From: CAYYWV01 sp964531525
GTDB lineage: Bacteria > Pseudomonadota > Alphaproteobacteria > JAAXGF01
DNA: 31,294 nt
Direction: 5' to 3'
NCBI GenBank assembly: GCA_964531525.1
Contig: CAZHDF010000020.1
Location: 1 to 31,294 of the forward strand
Positions 8,438 to 15,200 of the stretch are shown here, piece after piece. Position numbers and translations under genes: made by a program. Under the pieces are notes generated by a model. It saw only the letters and a program-made list of their open reading frames with translations. It did not search any database and was not told the DNA's origin. Each line of letters begins with the position of its first letter. Position 1 is the first letter of the stretch.

Positions 8438-9256
8438 ATGCCGAACGTCAAGACCACTTCCCTGATCCTCGCCCTCGCCGCCGCAATCGTCGCCCCGCCC
8501 GCGCGCGCCGCGCCGGCGTCCGAGTTCGACTGCCTGCTCGTGCCCCACGACGAGATCACGCTCGGCAGCCCGGTCCCCGGCGTCGTCGAGATGCTCAAGG
8601 TGCGCGAGGGCGACTTCGTGAAAAAGGGCGCGGTGATCGCGCGGCTCGAATCCTCGGTCCAGAAGGCCGATCTCGACCTCGCCCGGGCGCGCGCCGAAAG
8701 CGACGTCGATATCCGACTCAAGACCGCGCGGCTCGACTACGAGACCCGACGCGGCGAGCGCAACCGGCGACTGTTCGAGAAGAACCTTCTGTCGGCGCAG
8801 GAGCTCGACGATATCGAGGCCGACCGGATGACCGCCGAGCTGGAATTGGAACAGGCGCGCGAACGCCAAGCCATCGCCCGGCTCGAGCTCCGCCGCGCCT
8901 CGGCGGTCTACGCCCAGCGCTCGATCAAGAGCCCGGTCTCGGGGGTCGTCGTCGAGCGGTTCCTCTCGCCCGGCGAGTTCATCGAGCAGAACCGGATCGT
9001 CAAGATCTCGCAGCTCGACCCGCTCGACGTCGAGGTCTTTTTGCCCGCCCCCCTGTTCGGCGCCGTCGCGCCCGGCATGACCGCCGAGGTCTGGCCCGAC
9101 GAGCCCGTCGACGGGCCGATCATCGCCACCGTCAAGCGCGTGGACCGGGTGATCGACGCGGCGAGCGCGCGCTTCGGCGTACGCCTCGAGCTGCCCAACC
9201 GGAACAGCCGCATCCCCGCCGGACTCCGCTGCCGGGTCCGCTTCGAGATCGAGTAA
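8438..9256 (+). CDS. Secreted HlyD/RND-type periplasmic adaptor
   Basis: 272 residues starting at the ATG at 8438, preceded by AAGGAC. A signal peptide covers residues 1-26 (SLILALAAAIVAPPARA). The mature part begins with a lipoyl-like strand set (LGSPVPGVVEMLKVREGDFVKKG), continues with an alpha-helical hairpin at ~70-150 (ERNRRLFEKNLLSAQELDD), then the second lipoyl half (SIKSPVSGVVVERFLSPGEF) and a barrel domain. The order matches periplasmic adaptors that dock on TolC. It has no N-terminal anchor beyond the signal. It sits 23 bp behind the SecA-like gene and is the third HlyD-related protein of the cluster. No inner-membrane RND or MFS pump lies nearby, so it probably serves this export set rather than drug efflux. 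Confidence 0.85.
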   Translation: MPNVKTTSLILALAAAIVAPPARAAPASEFDCLLVPHDEITLGSPVPGVVEMLKVREGDFVKKGAVIARLESSVQKADLDLARARAESDVDIRLKTARLDYETRRGERNRRLFEKNLLSAQELDDIEADRMTAELELEQARERQAIARLELRRASAVYAQRSIKSPVSGVVVERFLSPGEFIEQNRIVKISQLDPLDVEVFLPAPLFGAVAPGMTAEVWPDEPVDGPIIATVKRVDRVIDAASARFGVRLELPNRNSRIPAGLRCRVRFEIE

Positions 9257-9273
9257 AGGCGCGGGCGCGCTTG

Positions 9274-9297
9274 CCGAAACCCGCTTGCAGGTTTCGG
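9274..9297. terminator. Hairpin between convergent genes
   Basis: CCGAAACC (9274-9281) and GGTTTCGG (9290-9297) form a perfect 8-bp stem with an 8-nt loop. It lies in the 59-bp gap between the convergent adaptor and DUF4344-like genes. No T-run follows on either strand, so it is a possible bidirectional stem or Rho-assisted end, not a classic terminator. Confidence 0.4.
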
Positions 9298-9315
9298 GGC
9301 TCGGGGAACGACGAG

Positions 9316-10356
9316 TTAGTTCGTCTGCTTGCGGCGGTCGATCTCGGCGCGCACCACCGAAAGATCGGTACCATCCGGCGCTTCCGCGACCAGTCGCTCG
9401 AGCACCTCGGTGCGCAGGCGGCGGACCAGCACGTCGCGCCAGCGCGCGAGCCGACGGCCGTCGGCCAGAAGCGCGCGTAGGCGCGCCGCGTCGTCGGCGA
9501 TGCCAGGGTGGTTGTCGGCGCGGTAGACCCGCTCGACCCCGGCGAGCGCCGCGCCGTCCTCGGCGATCGCCGCGAGGGTGCGGTCGAACCGTCGGCGCTG
9601 GTTCAGCATGACCATGAGCGTCGCGGCGAACTCGTTGAGCCGCGCATCGTCGCCCGCGCCCGGATCGTCCCAGCGCGCCAGGAGATCGGCGCCCGCCGCG
9701 CGCACCGCCGTGAACAGAACCAGCGAGCCGACCTGCCCGCGATCGGGGATCGCGCGCATCAGCGCCTCGATGTATTCGAGGCATAGCTCGACCCCGCCGG
9801 CACCGAAACGCACCGCGGTCGTGGTCCCGCAACGAACCGCCGAGATCGCCGGCGGTTTGTCGATGAACAGGTTCGCGAGCTCGCGCGAGAGCCGATCGAG
9901 CTCGCGGGACAGCGGCGGGCCGCCCGCGCGGGCCTTGAGCGAAACCCTGACCTTGCGCGCCCCCGCGCCCGCGCGATTGTCGAGAACCAGAAAATAGTTC
10001 GCGCTCTTCGGGATGACGAAGGCGAAGGCGAGCGCGTCGCGCACCCGGCCGGCAAACAGCGCGTCGCGCGCAAGCGTCCTGTTCTTGAGCGCCTCGGCGG
10101 CGACCACGAAGATGCGGATCTCGCCGTCGGTGACGACCCGGGCGGCGACCCGCGCGCCCGCGGGCATGTTGCGCAGCCGAACGCCGCGAAGCGACTTGGC
10201 GGGCAGATCGACCACCGTCTCGGCGCTCGCCTCGCCGACTGTCCGGGATTTTTCCGGGGCCGCTGCCTGCTGGGCGCTCGCCGCCGGAACGGCGCCCCAA
10301 AGACCGGGCAGGCCGATAAAGCCGACGATCGCCAAGACGAACAGAACCAGTCGCAT
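9316..10356 (-). CDS. Secreted DUF4344-like protein lacking the HEXXH zinc site
   Basis: 346 residues; the start at 10356 is fixed by AAGGAGGAG directly upstream and begins a clear signal peptide (residues 1-28, LVLFVLAIVGFIGLPGLWG). Residues ~58-130 look like a beta-sandwich (VRLRNMPAGARVAARV ... YFLVLDNR). Residues ~150-260 resemble DUF4344 putative metallopeptidases: CGTTTAVRFGAGGVELCLEYIE matches the family CG..NAFYDP...ITLCYELIE pattern, and ADLLARWDDPGAGDDARLNE matches HALIDxxxLPVLGREEDAxD. At the place of the family HEXXH the sequence reads RAAGA (219-223), so a zinc protease activity is not expected. Cys176 and Cys192 could form a disulfide. It is convergent to the adaptor gene and divergent from tolC. 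The family assignment is from memory of patterns and is moderate. Confidence 0.55.
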   Translation of the reverse strand: MRLVLFVLAIVGFIGLPGLWGAVPAASAQQAAAPEKSRTVGEASAETVVDLPAKSLRGVRLRNMPAGARVAARVVTDGEIRIFVVAAEALKNRTLARDALFAGRVRDALAFAFVIPKSANYFLVLDNRAGAGARKVRVSLKARAGGPPLSRELDRLSRELANLFIDKPPAISAVRCGTTTAVRFGAGGVELCLEYIEALMRAIPDRGQVGSLVLFTAVRAAGADLLARWDDPGAGDDARLNEFAATLMVMLNQRRRFDRTLAAIAEDGAALAGVERVYRADNHPGIADDAARLRALLADGRRLARWRDVLVRRLRTEVLERLVAEAPDGTDLSVVRAEIDRRKQTN

Positions 10357-10544
10357 GCAGCTCCTCCTTGAACGCCCGGGGAATGCCCGGGTCGCGCGGT
10401 CTCGGCGCATGGCCGCCCACGAGATCGGGAACCGGCCAGTCTTACCATGCGCTCGCCCCGGGAATAAAGCGCCGCCCCGGGAAATAGCCTGAATGAAAAC
10501 GCGCGGATTAAGCGCTCGGAATCCTTGGCGAAATTTCCTGACCA

Positions 10545-10552
10545 ATGGTTAA
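10545..10552 (-). promoter_or_regulatory. Second TTAACCAT (CtrA half-site-like), minus strand
   Basis: ATGGTTAA on the plus strand is an exact TTAACCAT on the minus strand. It lies 31 bp upstream of the -35 of the tolC promoter. It repeats the octamer seen before the DUF3467 operon. Confidence 0.3.
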
Positions 10553-10583
10553 CGCCTCCCGAGAGGCGGTCGCATCACGCCTG

Positions 10584-10612
10584 TTGCCGAAGGGAACTTT
10601 TCAAGCTATATT
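10584..10612 (+). promoter_or_regulatory. Sigma70-like promoter of tolC
   Basis: TTGCCG (10584-10589), a 17-bp spacer and TATATT (10607-10612). Transcription would start near 10619, giving a leader of about 118 nt. The same -35 hexamer and spacing occur before ndk in this window. Confidence 0.6.
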
Positions 10613-10630
10613 AGTGACTTAATAATCACT
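10613..10630. promoter_or_regulatory. Operator-like palindrome over the tolC start point
   Basis: AGTGA-N8-TCACT is a perfect 5-bp inverted repeat, with one further pair inside the spacer. It begins directly after the -10 hexamer and covers the predicted +1, where a bound repressor would block initiation. Confidence 0.4.
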
Positions 10631-10736
10631 CTGGATATCGTCACGATTGTTTCGAGATCATCCAGGGGTCCAGGGTACGGGTTGAACAGCCGACCGCCGC
10701 GATGACATCGCGCAATGGGCGGGGGGAGAATTCATA

Positions 10737-12077
10737 GTGAGATCGGTGTTTTTCGCGGGCGTCGCGCTCGTGCTCGCGGCGGCCACGGCTGGGAGCGCGT
10801 TCGCCGCTTCCAGCCTGATCGAGGTTTACGAGCTCGCGCTCGCCAACGACAGCCAGCTCAGGGCAGCCGAGTTCAAGCGGCTCGCCGACCAGCGAGCGTT
10901 TCCGCAGGCGATCTACGCCTACCTGCCGCGCGCGGTGTTCCAATCCGATTTGATGCGCACGCGCCAGGACGTGATCACCAGCGACAATACGGTGTTCGCG
11001 ACCGGGCAGACGACCTTCGGCACCACGACGCTCGGCTTCAGCATCACCCAGCCGATCTTCAACTACGAGACGATCTCGCGAATCTCCCAGGCGCGCGAGA
11101 TCGATCGCCAGGCCACGGCCGAGTTCGCCGCCGTCGGCCAGGACCTGATCCTGCGCACGGCCCAGGCGTATTTCGTCGTTCTCGCGGCCTCCGACAGCGT
11201 CGCCTTCGCCAAGGCCGAGCTCGAGGCGATCAAGCAGCAGCTCGACCTCGCGCGCGAGCGCCAGCGCGCCGGGCTCGCGACCTTTACCACGGTCAGCGAT
11301 ATCGAGGCGCGCCACGAGTTCGCGCTCTCCCAGGTGATCGACGCCAAGAACGAGCTCGCGGACGCGCGCGAGGCGCTGCGCGAGATCGTCGGCAAGCGCA
11401 TCGCCGAGATCGCGCCGCTCGGCGACACCCTGCCGCTGGTCAAGCCCGAGCCCGCCGATGTCGAGGCCTGGGTCGACGCGGCGCTGACCAGCAACCCGTC
11501 CCTGCGCGGACAGCGCCACGCGGTCGAGGTGGCGCGGCGCGAGGTTTCGGTGCAACGCGCCTCGTCCTACCCGACGGTCGATCTGGTCGGCACCTTCAAC
11601 CGCCAGGAAACCGACGGCAGCCTGTTCGGCGGCGGCAGCACGACCGAGGACGCCAACGTGATGCTGCGCTTCCGGGTGCCCTTGTTCAATCCCGACGGGA
11701 TCGGCTACCCCTCGCGCGCGGCGCGCTACCGCTACCGTCAGGCGACCTTCGATCTGCGCACCCAGGAGCGCCAAGTCGAGCGCGAGACCCGCGCGGTCTA
11801 CAACCGCACCGTGGGCAGCATCGCCAAGGTGACCGCGCTCGAGAAGTCGGTCGAGTTCCAGCAGATCGCGCTCGAGGAAAGCGTCGTTCGTTTCAAGGCC
11901 AACATCGCGACCAGCCTCGACGTGCTGGACGCGCAGCGCGACCTGTACCGGGCCAAGCGCAACCTGGCGCGGGCGCGGTACGATTATCTGCTCGGAGTGC
12001 TGCGGTTGAAGCAGCTCAACGGCTCGCTCGGCGAGCCCGACCTGGAGCAGGTCAACGCGCTTTTGGAAACGTCCTAG
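10737..12077 (+). CDS. TolC-family outer membrane factor
   Basis: 446 residues; GTG start with GGGGGGAG 8 bp upstream. A signal peptide covers residues 1-22 (VFFAGVALVLAAATAGSAFA). The mature protein starts with SLIEVYELALANDSQLRAAE, the typical first TolC helix, and shows the internal duplication of the family: two helical halves, the second starting near residue ~235 (DAALTSNPSLRGQRHAVEVARREV). Strand segments (TLGFSITQPIFNYET and VMLRFRVPLFNPDGIG) fit the outer membrane barrel, and the C-terminal helix has SLDVLDAQRDLYRAKRNLARARYDYL. The length is typical. It provides the trans-envelope channel for the adaptors encoded to its left. Its own promoter and operator-like site suggest separate control. 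Confidence 0.92.
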   Translation: MRSVFFAGVALVLAAATAGSAFAASSLIEVYELALANDSQLRAAEFKRLADQRAFPQAIYAYLPRAVFQSDLMRTRQDVITSDNTVFATGQTTFGTTTLGFSITQPIFNYETISRISQAREIDRQATAEFAAVGQDLILRTAQAYFVVLAASDSVAFAKAELEAIKQQLDLARERQRAGLATFTTVSDIEARHEFALSQVIDAKNELADAREALREIVGKRIAEIAPLGDTLPLVKPEPADVEAWVDAALTSNPSLRGQRHAVEVARREVSVQRASSYPTVDLVGTFNRQETDGSLFGGGSTTEDANVMLRFRVPLFNPDGIGYPSRAARYRYRQATFDLRTQERQVERETRAVYNRTVGSIAKVTALEKSVEFQQIALEESVVRFKANIATSLDVLDAQRDLYRAKRNLARARYDYLLGVLRLKQLNGSLGEPDLEQVNALLETS

Positions 12078-12081
12078 GGAA

Positions 12082-12639
12082 TCAGCCGCGATCGAAGCCG
12101 ACGGGAGCCGCGCGGCCAGCGGGACGCGGCGCGGCAGGGGCGTTGGCCCGGGCGGAAACGCGCGCGGCCCAGTCCTCGTACCAGGCGCGCGAAATCGCGC
12201 CGACCCGGCGATAGCCCTCGTCGGTGAGCACGTGCCGGCTATTGCAGCGGCGCTGGACCGGCGAGGCGCTGAGATCGATCCGGAAGCCGTTCGACAGCAC
12301 CGCCTCGACCAGCTTCATGGCGCCTTCGCCGACGATCTCGATCCGCGTCATGCCGCCGTTGGCGGTGTAGAGCCGGATCGAATTCCCGTCGCGCTCGATC
12401 CGCGTATAGACGTCGCGGGTGATATCGACCTGATCGCCACCGACGTAGACGACCGAAGTGGCGCCCTCGTAGCGCGAGAAATAGCGCGTGCAGTCGGCGC
12501 CCCAGTCGCCGGCGAGCATCGCCGGCACGCGCGCCTCACCGGCCAGGACGGGCGCGACGCCGGTCAGGGCGCCAATGACGAAAACCGCGATCGCCATCAT
12601 GGCGACGTAGGGCGGCGTCGAGATCCGATGACCGTGCAT
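12082..12639 (-). CDS. Secreted protein of unknown function
   Basis: 185 residues with an N-terminal hydrophobic stretch (~13-33, AMMAIAVFVIGALTGVAPVLA) ending in a likely signal peptidase site. The mature part is a small beta-rich domain: LAGDWGADCTRYF, VYVGGDQVDITRDVY, IRLYTANGGMTRIEIVGEG. Two cysteines (in ADCTRY and RRCNSR) could pair. The C-terminus is Ala/Pro-rich and probably disordered. I do not recognise a family; lipocalin-like or META/DUF-type small beta domains are possible. Its stop is 4 bp from the convergent tolC stop. No enzyme motif is seen. Confidence 0.75.
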   Translation of the reverse strand: MHGHRISTPPYVAMMAIAVFVIGALTGVAPVLAGEARVPAMLAGDWGADCTRYFSRYEGATSVVYVGGDQVDITRDVYTRIERDGNSIRLYTANGGMTRIEIVGEGAMKLVEAVLSNGFRIDLSASPVQRRCNSRHVLTDEGYRRVGAISRAWYEDWAARVSARANAPAAPRPAGRAAPVGFDRG

Positions 12640-12740
12640 GGTTCTTCACCCCGGCAGAATTACGGTTCCGCGAGGTTAACGCTCAATCATCAACGTTCCC
12701 TTACCGACCCTTCGACGAACGGCTCGGACGGCGCTGGTTC

Positions 12741-12764
12741 CCCTTGAAAGAGAAGGGATTTTTT
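12741..12764 (+). terminator. Intrinsic terminator on the plus strand
   Basis: CCCTT (12741-12745), loop GAAAGAG, AAGGG (12753-12757), then A and six T (12759-12764). It is oriented rightward although both flanking genes run leftward. The stem is short. Confidence 0.45.
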
Positions 12765-13332
12765 ACTCCCCAAGCGTCTTGCTGAGAGTAAAGGCGCCGC
12801 GAATGTCACCGACCTTGAAGCCACGCGCCCGATCCTCGGGATAGAGCGCGTCGAGCCGCGCGGCGACCTCGGGCGCGAGGTTGGAACCGTGGCAATCGAG
12901 GCAGATCTTCTTGGTCGGAATCGCCTTCATGAAGCGAAAGACCTTCTCGCCGCCCTCCTCGACGATCTCGGCGTAAGCGAGCCGCCTCGGGTCCTCGCCG
13001 GCGGCCTTGCGCGCCTCGAACCGCTTCAGGACCGCGGTTTCCCAGGGGTCCGGCGCATTGCCCGGGTTGCGGACCTTGAGGCTGGTGCGCGCGACCTGCC
13101 AACCGTCGTCGCCCGAGAGGTTGGCGGCGATGGCTGGCGCCTTTTTATTGCAGACGCCGATGGCGTTGACCGGCCCGCCGGCCTTGATCGCGCCCTTGAG
13201 CTCGCCCACCAGGGTGGTGGCGAAGGTTTTAATCTTGGCGACCGCCTGGGCCTTGAGCGCATCGGTATCGGCGGCCAGCGCCGCCGTCGGCAAAAGCAGG
13301 GCGACGACCCCGCAAAGCAGCGTTTTTCTCAT
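12763..13332 (-). CDS. Periplasmic Tll0287-like (DUF3365) c-type haem protein
   Basis: 189 residues. The start at 13332 is preferred because GGGGAAGAG lies just before it and a signal peptide follows (KTLLCGVVALLLPTAALA). An upstream in-frame ATG would add 15 residues before the signal. The domain shows the Tll0287/DUF3365 pattern: helix with VAKIKTFATTLVGELKGAIKAGGPVNAIGVCNKKAP cut short here at its Cys, then SLKVRNPGNAPDPWE, ending with one CXXCH (CLDCH, 144-148) and GDIRGAFTL. A single covalently bound haem in the periplasm is expected. Such domains occur as redox or gas sensors and in sensor kinases; here it stands alone. No partner is obvious. Confidence 0.85.
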   Translation of the reverse strand: MRKTLLCGVVALLLPTAALAADTDALKAQAVAKIKTFATTLVGELKGAIKAGGPVNAIGVCNKKAPAIAANLSGDDGWQVARTSLKVRNPGNAPDPWETAVLKRFEARKAAGEDPRRLAYAEIVEEGGEKVFRFMKAIPTKKICLDCHGSNLAPEVAARLDALYPEDRARGFKVGDIRGAFTLSKTLGE

Positions 13333-13505
13333 CTCTTCCCCGTGTTTCCTGTCCGAGCCGCGCCCGAACAACCGCACGCAGGGATACAGCAGAGCCCCAC
13401 CGTTCGCAACCGGAGGTCCGTGGTGGGCTTCATCCGGATACGCGGGGTATGGTAGGCTTGGCCCGAAAACTCCGAGGCTATCGTCGAAAAGGAAAAGGAG
13501 AAGAC

Positions 13506-14093
13506 ATGCGGACCATGGCGAGGAGAACCATCGAAATTCTGACGGGAACCCTGGGCGCGCTCGCGTTCGTCGCCGCCCTCGCGGCGGGACCGGCGCTCGC
13601 GGGCGGCTTCAAGCTGACCAGCGCCGAATTCGCCGACGGCGACTATCTCGGCAACGAGCAGGTGTTCGCCGGCTTCGGCTGCACGGGCCAGAACGTCTCG
13701 CCGTCGCTGAGCTGGAACGACCCGCCCGCGGGCACCAAGTCCTTCGCCGTCACGGTCTACGACCCCGACGCGCCGACGGGCAGCGGCTGGTGGCATTGGG
13801 TGATCGCCAATCTCCCGCCCTCGACGCGCGGCATCGCCAAGGGCGCGGGCACCAAGGAGGGCGCCGGGCTTCCCGAGGGCGCGATCCAGGTACGCACCGA
13901 CTTCGGCGCGCCGGGCTACGGCGGCCCCTGCCCGCCCGAGGGCGACCATCCGCACCGCTACATCTTCACGGTCTATGCGTTGGATCTGGACAAGATCGAC
14001 GTGACCGCCGAGTCCTCGCCCGCGCTGGTCGGCTTTTACCTGAACTTCCACACCCTGGCGAAGTCTTCGCTCATGGGCCTGTACAAGCGTTGA
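13506..14093 (+). CDS. YbhB/YbcL family (PEBP, Raf kinase inhibitor-like) protein, secreted
   Basis: 195 residues. ATG at 13506 with GGAAAAGGAG 5 bp upstream; longer starts would place charged residues before the signal peptide (~8-32, ILTGTLGALAFVAALAAGPALA). The PEBP core is clear: FGCTGQNVSPSLSW, SFAVTVYDPDAPTGSGWWHW (the DPDAP motif), GAPGYGGPCPPEGDHPHRY (ligand pocket with His) and FTVYALD. Bacterial members bind small anionic ligands, but their role is not settled. It ends 7 bp before the agmatine deiminase-like gene, so the two are probably one transcript. Upstream, 13333-13505 is a divergent intergenic region shared with the haem protein, with a GCCC-CACC/GGTGGGC dyad but no clear promoter. 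Confidence 0.9.
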   Translation: MRTMARRTIEILTGTLGALAFVAALAAGPALAGGFKLTSAEFADGDYLGNEQVFAGFGCTGQNVSPSLSWNDPPAGTKSFAVTVYDPDAPTGSGWWHWVIANLPPSTRGIAKGAGTKEGAGLPEGAIQVRTDFGAPGYGGPCPPEGDHPHRYIFTVYALDLDKIDVTAESSPALVGFYLNFHTLAKSSLMGLYKR

Positions 14094-14100
14094 GATCACC

Positions 14101-15132
14101 ATGCGGGTCACGCGACGCCGGGTTCTCGAAGCGGCGGCGTTGTTGCCCGTGATGGCGACGGCGGGCGGAATCGCGCGGGCAAGGGCGACCGACGAGCCAA
14201 GCGCGATCCTGCTCGCCGCGCCGCCGGTTCACGACGATTATTACCGCGAGCGACGACGTGAAATCCTAGATTTCCATGTGGGCTTCGCCCGCCGGGCCGA
14301 GGAGCGCGAACCGGTGCTGGTGATCGCCGACGCGGCGAGCAAGCGCGAATTCGGCGACCGCCTGGCCCCGGGGCGAACCCTCGCCGGGACCGCCGCCGAT
14401 ATCTGGCTGGTGGATTTCGCCCCGGTCCAGGCCGCCGGTCGGCTGGTCAAGTTCGTGCATCGCCCCAACTATCTCGATAACGCGACCGGACGTTGGATCG
14501 ACCGCTGGTTCCGGCGCTGGTTGGGGGAGATCGGGATCGAGTTCCGGGCGCTCGACCTGGTGCTCGACGGCGGCAATCTGGTTTACGACGGCGCAAGCCA
14601 AGCGGTGGTGACCGAGCAGGTCCTGGCCGACAACCGGGGCGAGCGCGCCGAGACGCTACGCGACGATCTGAGGCGCGCGCTGGGGCTCGACCGCCTCGCC
14701 GTCATCCCGCGCGAGCCCGGCGATATCACCGGCCACGCCGACGGCATGGTCAAGTGGCTGCATCCCGGCCTGCTCGCGGTCTCGAGTTATGACGAACCGC
14801 TGCGCTCGAAGGTTCTGGGGGCGCTTTCGCGCGATCTTCCGGGCGTCGAACTGGTCGAGGTGCCCTATGCGCCGACCACGGGCCTGTGGCGCGGCTGGCC
14901 CACCGCGAGCGGCGATTACGTCAACGCGCTCACCACGGAGCGGGCGTTCTACATGCCGATCTACGGCCTGCCCGACGACGACGCGGCGGTCGCGGCCTTC
15001 ACCCGCATCTCGACGCGTGAGGTCGTCGCGATCGATGCATCCGGGGTTTCCGTCATGGGGGGCGCCGTGCATTGCCTGAGCTGGTACGTCACGGGCGAGC
15101 CGGCCGCGCGTCTGCTCGCCGCCGCGACATAG
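14101..15132 (+). CDS. Tat-exported agmatine deiminase / peptidylarginine deiminase family protein
   Basis: 343 residues. A twin-arginine signal starts the protein (VTRRRVLEAAALLPVMA), so it should act folded in the periplasm. The guanidino-modifying fold is visible from conserved pieces: LDGGNLVYDG (155-164), HADGMVKW (212-219, with His212 and Asp214), ALTTERAFYMPIYG (276-289) and GGAVHCLSW (320-328) with the catalytic Cys325. The family hydrolyses guanidinium groups to ureido groups and ammonia (agmatine to N-carbamoylputrescine, or arginine side chains to citrulline). A periplasmic location is unlike cytosolic AguA and fits a PAD-like or scavenging role; the substrate cannot be told. GGN followed by Leu-Val and the WGxR-like part missing near the N-terminus are deviations from AguA. 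Confidence 0.85.
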   Translation: MRVTRRRVLEAAALLPVMATAGGIARARATDEPSAILLAAPPVHDDYYRERRREILDFHVGFARRAEEREPVLVIADAASKREFGDRLAPGRTLAGTAADIWLVDFAPVQAAGRLVKFVHRPNYLDNATGRWIDRWFRRWLGEIGIEFRALDLVLDGGNLVYDGASQAVVTEQVLADNRGERAETLRDDLRRALGLDRLAVIPREPGDITGHADGMVKWLHPGLLAVSSYDEPLRSKVLGALSRDLPGVELVEVPYAPTTGLWRGWPTASGDYVNALTTERAFYMPIYGLPDDDAAVAAFTRISTREVVAIDASGVSVMGGAVHCLSWYVTGEPAARLLAAAT

Positions 15133-15200
15133 CGCCTCCGTCCCGCCGGCATCCGGCGCCGACAACCTCCATTTAAGCCTTTCGTGTCAGGCTCGAGCCC

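Larger units (their letters stand above)
10357..10736. promoter_or_regulatory. 380-bp divergent control region between DUF4344-like gene and tolC
   Basis: No gene is visible here. It contains the SD of the leftward gene at its left edge, a CtrA half-site-like motif in reverse (10545-10552), a CGCCTC/GAGGCG dyad (10553-10568), a sigma70-like promoter (10584-10612), an operator-like palindrome (10613-10630) and a ~107-nt leader up to the GTG of tolC. The stretch 10590-10660 is clearly richer in A+T than its surroundings. Confidence 0.6.

Noticed and set aside
7760..10420. A long open frame (886 codons) on the minus strand, antisense to the SecA-like and adaptor genes, and similar long antisense frames at 51-1040, 2392-4080 and 24445-26772
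   Set aside because: They are shadows caused by the strong GC bias at third positions. Their translations are low-complexity, rich in Arg, Ala, Pro or Ser, with no domain pattern, while the opposite strand has recognisable families.
10553..10568. CGCCTC-CCGA-GAGGCG hairpin as a terminator
   Set aside because: It lies upstream of both divergent genes, has no T-run and no gene would end there. It may be chance in GC-rich DNA.
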